From: Roseibium sp. MMSF_3544
Lineage (GTDB): Bacteria > Pseudomonadota > Alphaproteobacteria > Rhizobiales > Stappiaceae
Direction: 5' to 3'
Assembly (NCBI RefSeq): GCF_030732845.1
Contig: NZ_JASHKA010000004.1
Coordinates: forward strand, 367,572-431,571
DNA: 64,000 nucleotides
Under the pieces are notes generated by a model. The model was given only the letters and a program-made list of their open reading frames with translations, did not search any database and had not been told where the DNA came from. A program made the translations under genes and the position numbers. Shown in pieces: positions 18,017 to 27,516 of this stretch. Within the stretch, counting starts at the first letter, position 1. Each line of letters begins with the position of its first letter.

Positions 18017-18710
18017 AACGCTCAGCGCGGAAAACCTCTTTTCGGGGTGGCGTGTCAATTCTTCCCAACCGATTGCGCCGCAGGCCTACGAATATCTCCG
18101 GCAGTGTATCGTCGACAACCGTCTGCCCCCCGGCGCTTCGATCAGCGAGGCCGTTTTGGCGGCCCAGATGAATATTAGCCGCACGCCTCTCCGGGCAGCC
18201 CTGCAACAGCTGGCAGGCGAAGGCCTGATCGTCACGCGGCCACAGGTTGGCTCGGTGGTCGCATCCCAGGACACCGATCGGCTAGAAGAAGCGGTTTTCA
18301 TGCGGTCTGCGCTTGAGGAAGCGGTGGTGCGCCGCCTGGCGGAAAAGGGCCTCGACAACCGAGACGTGGAAAAGTCATTTGCAATCCAGAAGCTGGCGGC
18401 AGACGCGGACGATTACGCGACATTCTTCCGCGAAGATGAACAATTCCACGCGCGGTTGGCGGAGCTGGCGGGTGTTCCGAACACCTGGCGCCTTGTTCAC
18501 TCGGTGAAGGGACATGTCGATCGGCAACGTTACCTCATGATGGCAGGCATACCTTACCGCTCCATGCGTGCCTACAACGATCACCTGGAAATTGTCCGCC
18601 GCATTCTTGCGGGGGATGGAGATGGGGCCGCTCAGGCCATGCGCATGCATGTGCACTCGGTTCTGGAACTGGTACCGGAAAATGGTGCCTTGCTGCAAAA
18701 GCAAGCTTGA
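18006..18710 (+). CDS. GntR-family (FadR/FCD) transcriptional regulator
   Basis: A 234-residue repressor-type protein. The winged helix-turn-helix covers about residues 25-90 (EAVLAAQMNISRTPLRAALQQL, then the GLIVTRPQVGSVVA wing). An all-helical FCD ligand domain follows from about residue 95 with EDEQFHARLAELAG. It overlaps uxuA by 11 bases, so it is translationally coupled. It very likely senses a hexuronate-pathway intermediate and binds the palindrome at 16775-16786. Confidence 0.93.
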   Translation: MNSETLSAENLFSGWRVNSSQPIAPQAYEYLRQCIVDNRLPPGASISEAVLAAQMNISRTPLRAALQQLAGEGLIVTRPQVGSVVASQDTDRLEEAVFMRSALEEAVVRRLAEKGLDNRDVEKSFAIQKLAADADDYATFFREDEQFHARLAELAGVPNTWRLVHSVKGHVDRQRYLMMAGIPYRSMRAYNDHLEIVRRILAGDGDGAAQAMRMHVHSVLELVPENGALLQKQA

Positions 18711-18753
18711 GAGCTTGTTGATGACGGCTGATTAACGGTCGGGAGGAGTACCA

Positions 18754-20034
18754 ATGACCTATCGAATGAAATCATTGTTGGGAACCAGCATCTTGTCGCT
18801 GGCCCTCATGACCAGCAGCGCAATGGCGGAAACCGAGTTGCGCATGACCTGGTACGACGACGGTAATGAGAGCGCAGCCATGCAGGCTCTGCTCGACAAG
18901 TTCGAGCAGCAGAACCCGGACGTCTCCGTCACTCTGGACGTTGTTCCCTACAAGGCAATCATTGAAAGCCTGCCCGTGCAACTGGCGGCCGGCGACGGAC
19001 CGGATCTGGCCCGCGTGACCGATCTGGGCGGCCTGTCCAAATACTACCTCGACATGACGCCGCACCTGGAAAACACGGAATACTGGCGCGAAAGCTTCGG
19101 TCCGTTCCTCAAATGGCTGTCCCCTGAAGGGGATGCCATTTCCGGCTTCATGACGCAGCTGAGCGTGACCGGCCCTTACGTGAACAAGACCTTGTTCGAA
19201 CAGGCCGGTGTTGAAATGCCAGGCGAAGGAGCAACATGGGACGACTGGGCGACTGCCGTCAACGAGGTCGCTTCCAAGCTGGATATTCCGATCCCGATGG
19301 CATGGGACAGGTCCGGTCACCGCGTGTCGGGCCCTGCAATCGCGCAAGGTGCGAAAATGTTCGATGCCGACGGCAATCCGGCCTTGGTCGATGACGGCCT
19401 GAAGGCGATGGCGACAAAGCTCTATGACTGGCACCAGGACGGAACCATGGCCAAGGAGCTCTGGGGCTCGGTTTCCGGTTCGACCTATCTCGGCGCAAAC
19501 GAGGATTTCGCTAACGCGCAGGTCGTCATGTACATGTCGGGCTCCTGGCAGATCCCGCAGTTCGCGGACAAGATAGGCGATGCGTTTGATTGGTGGGCAG
19601 TTCCCGCCCCTTGCGGACCGGCAGCCTGCACCGGCATGCCCGGTGGCGCAGCGCTTGTTGCGATAAAGGACACGGAGCATCCTGAGGAAGTTTCCAAGTT
19701 GATGGAATTCCTTGCCCAGGAAGAAAATCTTGCTGAATTCTACGGCAAGAACCTCTTCATCCCAGGACATCTTGGCCTGGCTGAGGGTGGTGTCGAATTC
19801 GCGTCCGAAGATCCGCGCGCAATCCATGCACTTGAGACTTTTGCCGGCGCTGTACCAAGCATCTCGCCAGTTGCCTTCGATCTGCAGGGTTACGCGAACA
19901 ACCGTGTGATGTTCAACGCCCTGATTTCACGTCTTGGCGAGGCCATTGTCGGCGAGTTGACGCTGGACCAGGCCTTTGAGCGCATGACCCAGGACGTCGA
20001 GAAGCAGCTTGCCGAGAAGGAACGCGGCAACTAA
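18754..20034 (+). CDS. CUT1 ABC transporter periplasmic sugar-binding protein
   Basis: A 426-residue family-1 solute-binding protein with a signal peptide cut after SSAMA (mature start ETELRMTWYDDG). Family features include AAGDGPDLARVTDLGGLSKYYLD and VVMYMSGSWQIPQF. The ATG at 18754 has GGGAGGAG upstream. Two cysteines in PAPCGPAACTG may form a loop disulfide. It serves the permease pair that follows. With uxuA in the operon, a uronate-containing mono- or oligosaccharide is the likely ligand (inference). Confidence 0.94.
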   Translation: MTYRMKSLLGTSILSLALMTSSAMAETELRMTWYDDGNESAAMQALLDKFEQQNPDVSVTLDVVPYKAIIESLPVQLAAGDGPDLARVTDLGGLSKYYLDMTPHLENTEYWRESFGPFLKWLSPEGDAISGFMTQLSVTGPYVNKTLFEQAGVEMPGEGATWDDWATAVNEVASKLDIPIPMAWDRSGHRVSGPAIAQGAKMFDADGNPALVDDGLKAMATKLYDWHQDGTMAKELWGSVSGSTYLGANEDFANAQVVMYMSGSWQIPQFADKIGDAFDWWAVPAPCGPAACTGMPGGAALVAIKDTEHPEEVSKLMEFLAQEENLAEFYGKNLFIPGHLGLAEGGVEFASEDPRAIHALETFAGAVPSISPVAFDLQGYANNRVMFNALISRLGEAIVGELTLDQAFERMTQDVEKQLAEKERGN

Positions 20035-20046
20035 GCGACTGCCTTT

Positions 20047-20068
20047 ATCCCGGCCGCAAGGCCGGGAT
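20047..20068 (+). other. intergenic hairpin with GCAA tetraloop
   Basis: A 9-bp perfect stem (ATCCCGGCC/GGCCGGGAT) closed by a GNRA-type GCAA loop, 13 bases after the binding-protein stop and 33 before the permease gene. There is no T run, so it is better read as an mRNA stabiliser or attenuator than a full terminator. Confidence 0.75.
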
Positions 20069-20101
20069 ATCTCTTTCCTGGCGCGTTTTGCGAGTTAGAT
20101 C

Positions 20102-21118
20102 ATGTCTTCCGACACAAAGATGACGCTGTCTGAACGGCTTCAGACGGTCGCCGGCTGGCCGCTGCAGATGTTTTTCAGAATTCTCGATGTTCCGTTTCGA
20201 GCAATTCAGAAACTCGGCGGCATCGGGCCGATGCCCTATGTTTTCCTGCTACCGAACCTTGCCTTTTTCGGGTTGTTTGTTGTCGTTCCGCTGTTCATCA
20301 ATTTCGGCTTCTCGCTGACAGGCGGCACCAATCTCTTCCCGCAAGACCGTGTCTATGTCGGAACGGAACAATATGAGTTTCTTTTCAATTGCGAGAACTA
20401 TGCGGACACGACGACTTGCCAGGAAGACCGGTTCTGGAAGGGATTGTTCAACACGGCCATCTTCGTGTTTTTCCAGGTTGCCTTTCTTGTCCTGTTTTCG
20501 CTGATCACAGCCCTTGTCCTGAACCGCAAGATCAGGGCGCGCGGCTTTTTCCGGGCCGTTTTTTTCTTCCCTGTCCTCTTGTCACCGGTCGTGGTTGCAC
20601 TGATCTGGAAGTGGATCCTGCTGCGCGACGGCATCCTGAACGCGTTTCTCGTGTCGCTTGGCTTCGACAAGATCCTGTTCTTCGTTTCGCCGGAATGGGC
20701 GATGTTCTGGGCGATCTTTGTGTCAATCTGGGCACATATGGGATTTTACACGCTCATCCTGCTTGCTGGCCTGCAGGCCATTCCCCCGGATCTTTATGAA
20801 GCCGCGGAAATGGACGGTACCTCCAAGGAGCGTGTGTTCTGGCGAATAACACTGCCGCTTCTTTGGCCGAACATGCTTGTCGTCATCGTGCTGGCGCTGA
20901 TCAAGGGCGTGCAGATATTCGACGAGGTTTACGTCCTGACCGGCGGTGGGCCCGGAACCGCGACGCAATTCATCGTGCAGTACATCTACAACACCGGCTT
21001 TACCAACCAGGTACAGAATTTCGGACTGGCATCTGCCGCTTCGGTCGTTCTCGGCGTGATGCTGTTCGCCCTGACAATGATGCAACTGGCTGCCACAAGG
21101 AGGCGCGACAATGGCTGA
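20102..21118 (+). CDS. CUT1 ABC transporter permease (MalF-like)
   Basis: A 338-residue inner-membrane permease with a long cytosolic N-terminus and about six helices. The EAA docking loop is EAAEMDGTSKERVFWRITLPLL. After the first helix there is a periplasmic loop with two cysteines (FNCENYADTTTCQEDRFW) that could form a disulfide. It overlaps the next permease gene by 8 bases. Confidence 0.93.
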   Translation: MSSDTKMTLSERLQTVAGWPLQMFFRILDVPFRAIQKLGGIGPMPYVFLLPNLAFFGLFVVVPLFINFGFSLTGGTNLFPQDRVYVGTEQYEFLFNCENYADTTTCQEDRFWKGLFNTAIFVFFQVAFLVLFSLITALVLNRKIRARGFFRAVFFFPVLLSPVVVALIWKWILLRDGILNAFLVSLGFDKILFFVSPEWAMFWAIFVSIWAHMGFYTLILLAGLQAIPPDLYEAAEMDGTSKERVFWRITLPLLWPNMLVVIVLALIKGVQIFDEVYVLTGGGPGTATQFIVQYIYNTGFTNQVQNFGLASAASVVLGVMLFALTMMQLAATRRRDNG

Positions 21119-22184
21119 TGCGACAGCAAACCGGGTCACGGTCGGCACCCTGCTCACAGCCCGGCGCGGCAATGGCAAGCTGCATTGGACCGATATCTTT
21201 ACCTACCTTTATCTGGGGTTCGGCATATTGCTGATGTTCGGACCGGTCGTCTGGCTGGTCCTGTCTTCCTTTAAGACGCCAGCCGGACTGCTCGAATTCC
21301 CGCCAACCATGCTGCCGCTTGGTCAGATCAGTGTCGAAGTGGAAGGTTATGACGATCCCCTGCCCGTCTTCCGCGCAACGCTGGAGGACGGCACACAGAA
21401 AGACCTGGCACAGATCCGGCGCATCGGCATCGTCAGCCAGATGGTGGATCCGGCGAACCCCGAGAACACCTACAAGGTGCCCATCTCCGATCGCACGCCT
21501 GTGCGGGAGTTTCGGATTGCAACCGAAAACTATGTAGAACCTCTGCAGAGGTTTAACTTCGGGCGATACTTGTGGAACTCTGTCGTCGTAACAGTGGTTG
21601 CGACGGCGATCACGCTCCTGATCAACTCCATGGCCGCCTACGGCCTGTCGATCTACGAATTCAGGGGCCGAAACGCGATCATGCTGTTCGTGATCGGCAC
21701 CTTGATGATCCCCATAACCGTGATCCTGGTGCCGGTCTATCTGGTGGTGACCTCGCTCGACATGGTCAATTCGCTTTGGGCCGTCATCTTGCCCGGCGCG
21801 GCAACGCCGACAGGTGTCTTTCTGCTGCGCCAGTATATGCTCACCCTGCCGCGAGACCTCATAGAAGCGGCGCGCATGGACAAGGCCAGTGAATGGCAGA
21901 TCTATTGGCGCGTGGTCCTGCCGCTCGCCATGCCGGCCATTGCCGTTCTCGCCATTTTCTCGATCATGTGGCGCTGGAACGATTTCCTCTGGCCTCTGAT
22001 CGTCCTGAACCGGTCCGAAGTCTACACGCTGCAACTCGGCCTGAACGCCTTCCAGGGAGAGCTCGACGTGCAGTGGCACTTCATTCTGGCCATGACAGTC
22101 GTAACGCTCATCCCGGTCGTGCTCATCTTTGCCTTCCTGCAAAGGTTCATCACCACGGGCATCGCAAACTCGGGAATGAAGTGA
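21111..22184 (+). CDS. CUT1 ABC transporter permease (MalG-like) with periplasmic insertion
   Basis: A 357-residue permease, about 75 residues longer than the usual 280. The extra sequence lies between the first helix and the permease core (about residues 65-145, including YDDPLPVFRATLEDGTQ) and should be periplasmic. The EAA loop is EAARMDKASEWQIYWRVVLPLA. AGGAGG precedes the ATG at 21111. The stop codon abuts the ATG of the next gene. Confidence 0.93.
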   Translation: MADATANRVTVGTLLTARRGNGKLHWTDIFTYLYLGFGILLMFGPVVWLVLSSFKTPAGLLEFPPTMLPLGQISVEVEGYDDPLPVFRATLEDGTQKDLAQIRRIGIVSQMVDPANPENTYKVPISDRTPVREFRIATENYVEPLQRFNFGRYLWNSVVVTVVATAITLLINSMAAYGLSIYEFRGRNAIMLFVIGTLMIPITVILVPVYLVVTSLDMVNSLWAVILPGAATPTGVFLLRQYMLTLPRDLIEAARMDKASEWQIYWRVVLPLAMPAIAVLAIFSIMWRWNDFLWPLIVLNRSEVYTLQLGLNAFQGELDVQWHFILAMTVVTLIPVVLIFAFLQRFITTGIANSGMK

Positions 22185-23192
22185 ATGAAGCCGCTCATTT
22201 TTCTGGATCCATTCCCTCGCAACGAGATGATGGTCTATGACAAGGCGACGGAAGACGCGCTGAGCGATATGGGCCGGGTGGTGTCCCATTTCGGCAGCCG
22301 TGCACCCGACAGCATGGTTGAAGACATCCTCGGTGATGTTGAAGTTATCATCGGCCAGACGGCAATGCCGAAGGAACGGCTGGATCGCGCGCCGAAGCTG
22401 CGTGGCATCCTCAACGTCAAAGCCAACTGGGAACCCAACATCGACTATGCGGAAGCCCACGCGCGCGGTATCCGCGTTTTGTCGGCGGCCCCGTGCATGG
22501 CGCCGGCCGTTGCTGAGTTCTGTATCGGTCAAGCCATTATGCTGGCGCGCGGTCTGCACGTTTCCGACAGTCTTTTCCGGGATGGAAAGGAAGCCTACGG
22601 GATTGCCGGGAACGGCGAGGCCTACTCCCTTTATGACTCTGACGTTGCACTTGTCGGCTACGGCAATCTTGGCCGCGCGCTGGTTCCGCTCCTGCGCCCC
22701 TTCGGCTGCCGCATCCTGGTTCACGACCCCTGGCTTTCGAACGGATACCTGACGAGCGAAGGGGTTGAACCGGTCTCTTTGGAGGAAGCTCTTTCCAGAC
22801 CGCAGTTTCTGTTCCTGCTGTCCGGCGTGACCACAGAAAACGAAGGTTTTCTGGACCGGGCGAAGCTTCAGACGATCCGCCAGGACGCGAGCGTCATCCT
22901 GGCGAGCCGCGCAGAAATCGTGACGTTTTCCGATTTTCTTGATCTTGCTGCCCAAGGCCGCTTCCGGGCGGCAGTCGACGTCTTCCCGGAAGAACCGGTC
23001 GCGGACGATGACCCTATCCGCAGGACACCCAATGTCCTGTTTTCCGCACACCTGGCAGGCGGCATTCAGCCGTCTTATGCGCGGATTCGTGAAGCCATGC
23101 TGGATGATGTTGGGCAGATCCTGAAAGGGCTCCCCCCGCTCAGGCTGCAACGCGCCGAACCAAGTCTCGCCGGTAAAATGCGCAGCCGGTAG
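22185..23192 (+). CDS. D-isomer-specific 2-hydroxyacid dehydrogenase
   Basis: A 335-residue NAD(P)-dependent dehydrogenase of 2-hydroxy acids. The Rossmann loop is VGYGNLGRALVPLL (GxGxxG); the catalytic Arg lies in ASRAEIV, the Glu in FPEEPV and the His in SAHLAGG, so the Arg-Glu-His triad is intact. It starts directly after the permease stop. In this operon it could interconvert a keto and a hydroxy acid from uronate breakdown; that role is inference. Confidence 0.9.
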   Translation: MKPLIFLDPFPRNEMMVYDKATEDALSDMGRVVSHFGSRAPDSMVEDILGDVEVIIGQTAMPKERLDRAPKLRGILNVKANWEPNIDYAEAHARGIRVLSAAPCMAPAVAEFCIGQAIMLARGLHVSDSLFRDGKEAYGIAGNGEAYSLYDSDVALVGYGNLGRALVPLLRPFGCRILVHDPWLSNGYLTSEGVEPVSLEEALSRPQFLFLLSGVTTENEGFLDRAKLQTIRQDASVILASRAEIVTFSDFLDLAAQGRFRAAVDVFPEEPVADDDPIRRTPNVLFSAHLAGGIQPSYARIREAMLDDVGQILKGLPPLRLQRAEPSLAGKMRSR

Positions 23193-23207
23193 GAAAAGGA
23201 CAACAAG

Positions 23208-24299
23208 ATGACCCAAATCGAACTGAAAGACGTGCGCAAATCCTACGGCGCGGTCGACGTGATCCACGGGATCAACCTGTCCGTGGACTCCGGCGAATTC
23301 GTCGTTTTCGTCGGGCCCTCGGGATGCGGCAAATCCACTCTTTTGCGCATCATCGCCGGACTTGAAGACATAACCAGCGGGGCGGTTGAAATCGACGCCT
23401 CGGTGGTCAACGGCATTCCAGCATCCGAACGCGGCCTTGCCATGGTGTTCCAGTCCTATGCGCTCTACCCGCACATGTCGGTCTACAAGAACATGGCGTT
23501 CGGTCTCGAAAACTCGAAAATGCCGAAGGCCGAAATCGACCAGCGCGTGCGCGAAGCCGCCGAGATGTTGCAGATCACCGATTATCTGGACCGACGTCCG
23601 AAGGCGTTGTCCGGCGGTCAACGCCAGCGCGTGGCCATCGGGCGCGCGATCGTGCGCGATCCCAGGGCTTTCCTGTTCGACGAACCCTTGTCGAACCTTG
23701 ATGCGGAATTGCGCGTTGCCATGCGCAAGGAACTGGCTGCGCTGCACGCCAAGATTGGCGGCACGATGATCTATGTCACGCACGACCAGACGGAAGCGAT
23801 GACGCTTGCCGACAAGATTGTCGTGCTTCAAGGCGGCGTGGTCGAGCAGGTGGGCAAACCACTCGACCTTTACAACAATCCGCAAAATGCTTTCGTGGCC
23901 GGCTTTATCGGGTCGCCGCGCATGAACCTTTTGAAAACAACAGCCGAGGCAGACGGAGACGGAATTGCTCTGACTGCAGGAAATATGCGCGTCGCCCTAC
24001 CCGCGGTTTCCGGCATCAGTCCCGGCGACACCGTGACCTGCGGCATTCGCCCGGAGCACATCGCGATCTCGGACGACACCGGGTTGGACGACATCACTGC
24101 AAAGGTCTTCCTGTCCGAACAACTGGGCGGCGAAACCTACCTTTATTGCGAAGCAGACAGCATCGATAACCTGACCATTCATCAGCCCGGACAATTGCCG
24201 GTCAATAATGGCGAAGTGCTGAAGCTACGCTTTGATCGGGCGCAGATGCACCTGTTTGATGCTGACGGCAAGGTGATCACCAATGGGGTGTCGTCTTGA
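23208..24299 (+). CDS. CUT1-family sugar ABC transporter ATP-binding protein
   Basis: A 363-residue UgpC/MalK-like ATPase. Walker A is GPSGCGKST (residues 38-46), with MVFQSYALYPHM, LSGGQRQR, LFDEPLSNLDAELR and VTHDQTEAMTL in order. The C-terminal OB/TOBE domain includes CGIRPEHIAIS. Length is normal. It drives the permeases above and overlaps the next gene by four bases (TTGA). Confidence 0.95.
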   Translation: MTQIELKDVRKSYGAVDVIHGINLSVDSGEFVVFVGPSGCGKSTLLRIIAGLEDITSGAVEIDASVVNGIPASERGLAMVFQSYALYPHMSVYKNMAFGLENSKMPKAEIDQRVREAAEMLQITDYLDRRPKALSGGQRQRVAIGRAIVRDPRAFLFDEPLSNLDAELRVAMRKELAALHAKIGGTMIYVTHDQTEAMTLADKIVVLQGGVVEQVGKPLDLYNNPQNAFVAGFIGSPRMNLLKTTAEADGDGIALTAGNMRVALPAVSGISPGDTVTCGIRPEHIAISDDTGLDDITAKVFLSEQLGGETYLYCEADSIDNLTIHQPGQLPVNNGEVLKLRFDRAQMHLFDADGKVITNGVSS

Positions 24300-25324
24300 A
24301 AAAACTCGGTTTGGCCGTCATCGGCTGCGGTATGGGTGCAAAGCCCCATGCGGCGGCACTCAAAGACCTTTCGGGCACGATCGACGTAAAAGGCGTTTAC
24401 GCACGCAGCGAAGCAACCAGGACTGCCTTTGCCGCGGAACACGGCTTTGCCGTTTCAAACAGCCTGGAAGAACTTGCCCGTGATCCCTCGGTCGATGCCG
24501 CGCTGATCCTGACACCTCCCAACGCGCGGGAAGACATCGTTCGCCTGTTTGCCGGGAGCGGCAAACATGTCCTGAGCGAAAAGCCGCTGGAACGCAATCT
24601 TGAGGCAGCCCGGCGTATCGTCGGAATTTGCGAAGAGAACAACGTCAGTCTCGGAATTGTCTTCCAGCATCGATTTCGTCAGGCGAGCGAAAGACTGGCC
24701 GCCACGCTTGCTAAGGGCGACCTGGGTGAGATCCGCGTTGTGCGCGTCGAAGTGCCGTGGTGGCGGGATCAAAGTTACTATGATGAGCCCGGGCGCGGCA
24801 CCTATGCCCGCGATGGCGGCGGCGTCCTGATTTCGCAAGCGATCCATACGCTCGATCTGATGCTGTCCCTGACGGGCCCCGTCGCCTCCGTTCAGGCCCT
24901 CGCCGCAACAACAGCCTTCCACAAGATGGAGGCGGAAGACTTCGTTGCCGGCGGTTTGCGGTTTGCCTCAGGCGCTGTTGGCTCGCTGTTTGCGACGACG
25001 GCTGCGTATCCCGGCGATGCGGAATCCATTCGCCTCGATTGCGAGAAGGGAAGCGCGCTTCTGAAATCAGGGACGCTCACCATCGATTGGCGCTCCGGCG
25101 AACAAACCGTCGTCGGCGAAACTGCGGCAACTGGAGGCGGCGCGGATCCCATGGCCTTTACCCATGAGTGGCACCGCGATCTGATCGCGGATTTCGCCGA
25201 TGCAGCACTAACCGGACGCGCACCCCGCGTGACCGGGAGAGATGCCCTGCAGACACATTCCCTCATTGCCGCACTGGAACGCTCGTCGGCGGAAGGCGCG
25301 CGCGTTCCGGTCGCTCACCCTTAA
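24296..25324 (+). CDS. Gfo/Idh/MocA family oxidoreductase
   Basis: A 342-residue NAD(P)-dependent oxidoreductase. The Rossmann loop is IGCGMGAKPH (about residues 9-18) and the EKP motif is at 95-97. The substrate domain shows RDGGGVLISQAIHTLDLM. The start is a TTG overlapping the ATPase stop as TTGA, a coupling arrangement. It is the first of three consecutive members of the family in this operon, which differ clearly from one another. Confidence 0.9.
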   Translation: MKKLGLAVIGCGMGAKPHAAALKDLSGTIDVKGVYARSEATRTAFAAEHGFAVSNSLEELARDPSVDAALILTPPNAREDIVRLFAGSGKHVLSEKPLERNLEAARRIVGICEENNVSLGIVFQHRFRQASERLAATLAKGDLGEIRVVRVEVPWWRDQSYYDEPGRGTYARDGGGVLISQAIHTLDLMLSLTGPVASVQALAATTAFHKMEAEDFVAGGLRFASGAVGSLFATTAAYPGDAESIRLDCEKGSALLKSGTLTIDWRSGEQTVVGETAATGGGADPMAFTHEWHRDLIADFADAALTGRAPRVTGRDALQTHSLIAALERSSAEGARVPVAHP

Positions 25325-25334
25325 GGAAGAAACA

Positions 25335-26354
25335 ATGAAACCCCTCACACTCGGCGTGGTGGGCATCGACCACCGCCATATCTTTGGTCAACTTTCGGGC
25401 ATGATGGAGCACGGGTGCACTTGCAAGGGCTGGTGGACCGACGGAAATCCTCAGCCCGTCGAAGGCTTTTTGAAACGCTTTCCGGATGTGCCAAGGGTTG
25501 CTGACCGGCAGTCGCTTCTGGACGATCCGGAGATCGACATGATCCTGATCGCCGACATTCCGGCGCGCCGGGCCGACCGGGCCATGGAAGCAATGCGGGC
25601 CGGCAAGGATGTCATGCTGGATAAACCCGGCTGCACAAGTCTTGACCAGCTTGCCGCGCTCAAGGCGTGCGTCGCTGAAACCGGCCGCATCTGGTCAATT
25701 GATTTTTCGGAACGTTTTGAAGTGCCCGCCGTTAGCAAGGCGGCAGAGCTGGTCAAGGTCGGGGCCATCGGTGAAGTTGTTCAAACGGTCGGCCTCGGTC
25801 CGCATCGGCTCAACCGTCCGACGCGGCCGGACTGGTTTTTCGACGACAAGATGTATGGCGGCATTCTTGCGGATATCGCTTCGCACCAGATTGACCAGTT
25901 TCTGTTTTTTGCCGATGCCCGCGATGCGGACATCGTAACTTCTTCTGTCGGCAACTTCGCCAATCCGGATGATCCGGGTCTTCAGGACTTCGGCGAAATC
26001 CTGCTGCGATCCGGCAACAAGCAGGGATACATCCGCGTTGACTGGTATACGCCCGACGGTCTTCCAACCTGGGGCGATGGCCGTCTCGTGATCACCGGCA
26101 CCGAAGGACAGATCGAGTTGCGAAAATACGTCGATATCGCCGGTCGCGACGGCACCGATCACGTGTTTCTCGTCAACAAGGACCGCTGCGAGTACATCGA
26201 CGCCTCCGGCGAAGACCTTCCCTATTTCGCGAACTTGATCAGCGACGTGAACAATCGAACGGAAACAGCAATGACGCAGGCTCATTGCTTCAAGGTCATG
26301 GAACTGGCCTTGAAGGCACAGGCCGGGGCAACCCGTCTGGGGTCGTTGCAGTGA
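25335..26354 (+). CDS. Gfo/Idh/MocA family oxidoreductase, divergent
   Basis: A 339-residue family member. AAGGAAG upstream selects the ATG at 25335. The nucleotide loop is unusual: the strand LGVVG is followed by IDHRHIFGQL instead of a GxGxxG loop, and the EKP motif is DKP at residues 96-98. The C-terminal substrate domain is normal (GGILADIASHQIDQFLFF). It overlaps the next gene by four bases (GTGA). Loss of glycines suggests altered cofactor binding; it may still be a dehydrogenase. Confidence 0.85.
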   Translation: MKPLTLGVVGIDHRHIFGQLSGMMEHGCTCKGWWTDGNPQPVEGFLKRFPDVPRVADRQSLLDDPEIDMILIADIPARRADRAMEAMRAGKDVMLDKPGCTSLDQLAALKACVAETGRIWSIDFSERFEVPAVSKAAELVKVGAIGEVVQTVGLGPHRLNRPTRPDWFFDDKMYGGILADIASHQIDQFLFFADARDADIVTSSVGNFANPDDPGLQDFGEILLRSGNKQGYIRVDWYTPDGLPTWGDGRLVITGTEGQIELRKYVDIAGRDGTDHVFLVNKDRCEYIDASGEDLPYFANLISDVNNRTETAMTQAHCFKVMELALKAQAGATRLGSLQ

Positions 26355-27418
26355 CTTATCGGGTTGCAGTTCTCGGAGCCGGGATCGGTATCAAGCACAT
26401 CGACGGTCTGCTTCAATTGAGTGATCGCTTCGAGGTGCGCACCGTTTGCGACTTGAACGAGGAACTGGCTGAAAGCCAGGCGCTGCGAACAGGAGGGACG
26501 ACTTCGACATCGATCGCCGAGGTCCTCGCCGATCCCGATATAGATATCGTCGACATCTGCCTTCCGCCGGTCATGCATGGGCCGGTCACGCTTGAGGCGC
26601 TGGCGGCGGGTAAGCACGTCATTGTCGAAAAACCGATGGCCGCATCACTCCAGGAGGCTGACCGTCTTGCCGAGGCCGAGCGCACGTCGGGGCGGCTCAT
26701 TTTCCCAGTTTTCCAGTATCGGTATGGCCGTGGTCTTCACAAACTCCGCCGCCTGCAGGAGGCAGGTCTCGTCGGCGCACCTCGGGTTGCTTCCCTTGAA
26801 ACCCACTGGAACCGGCAGTCGGACTACTACGCCAACCCGTGGCGTGGAACGTTCGCTCATGAACTGGGAGGCGCGGTTTTGAGCCATGCCATCCACATTC
26901 ACGATCTGATCTCGCTCCACTTTGGACGTGTGACCGAGATCTCCGCGATGCTGAACACCTCGATCAACAAGATCGAAACGGAAGACTGCGCGGCGATCGC
27001 CATGCGCACCGAAACCGGAGCCCTTGTCACCTCTTCAATCACGCTTGGCGCAGCAGATGATACGTCCCGTCTGCGCATGGTGTTCGAGCACGTGACGGTG
27101 GAAAGCGGACAAGTGCCCTATGCGCCAGGCGAAGCCGAATGGCAGTTTTTGGCGCGCGATGAAGATCGCCAGGCAGAAATAGATGCCGTCCCAGGCGCTG
27201 CTGACCTGCCATTGGAAGGGTTCGCCGGATACTTTGAAGCGATTGCCGATCATCTTGACGGAAAAGCGAGCCATGCCGTGACCTTGTCCGCCGGCCGGGA
27301 CTCGATCGAGCTGGCGACGGCCATTTATCACGCAGACCGGACCGGCAATCGGGTGCCCCTGCCCCTCGACCGTTCGTTGTCTGTCTGCAACGGCTTCAAG
27401 CCTTCGGAACACACATAG
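26351..27418 (+). CDS. Gfo/Idh/MocA family oxidoreductase
   Basis: A 355-residue oxidoreductase starting with GTG (VTYRVAVLGAGIG) that overlaps the previous stop. The Rossmann glycines GAGIG lie at about residues 9-13 and EKP at 93-95. HELGGAVLSHAIHIHDLIS marks the substrate domain. It is the last gene of the uxuA operon; an intrinsic terminator follows 20 bases later. Confidence 0.9.
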   Translation: MTYRVAVLGAGIGIKHIDGLLQLSDRFEVRTVCDLNEELAESQALRTGGTTSTSIAEVLADPDIDIVDICLPPVMHGPVTLEALAAGKHVIVEKPMAASLQEADRLAEAERTSGRLIFPVFQYRYGRGLHKLRRLQEAGLVGAPRVASLETHWNRQSDYYANPWRGTFAHELGGAVLSHAIHIHDLISLHFGRVTEISAMLNTSINKIETEDCAAIAMRTETGALVTSSITLGAADDTSRLRMVFEHVTVESGQVPYAPGEAEWQFLARDEDRQAEIDAVPGAADLPLEGFAGYFEAIADHLDGKASHAVTLSAGRDSIELATAIYHADRTGNRVPLPLDRSLSVCNGFKPSEHT

Positions 27419-27438
27419 GCTTGGCCGCGTCACAACTC

Positions 27439-27471
27439 GCGACAAGCCAGCAGCACCGTTGTCGCATTTTT
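27439..27471 (+). terminator. intrinsic terminator of the uxuA-transporter operon
   Basis: GCGACAA and TTGTCGC form a 7-bp stem around a 13-base loop, followed after CA by five T residues, 20 bases after the last stop codon. Confidence 0.8.
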
Positions 27472-27516
27472 GTTAAGCCAATTCGAAGGGTCTCCGCCCT
27501 TTGAATTGGTGCGCCC

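Noticed and set aside
21000..23885. Very long open frame (961 codons) on the minus strand
   Set aside because: It lies antisense to four well-supported transporter and dehydrogenase genes, and its sequence is rich in Arg, His, Asp and Gln with no domain. It is a by-product of GC-rich codon use.
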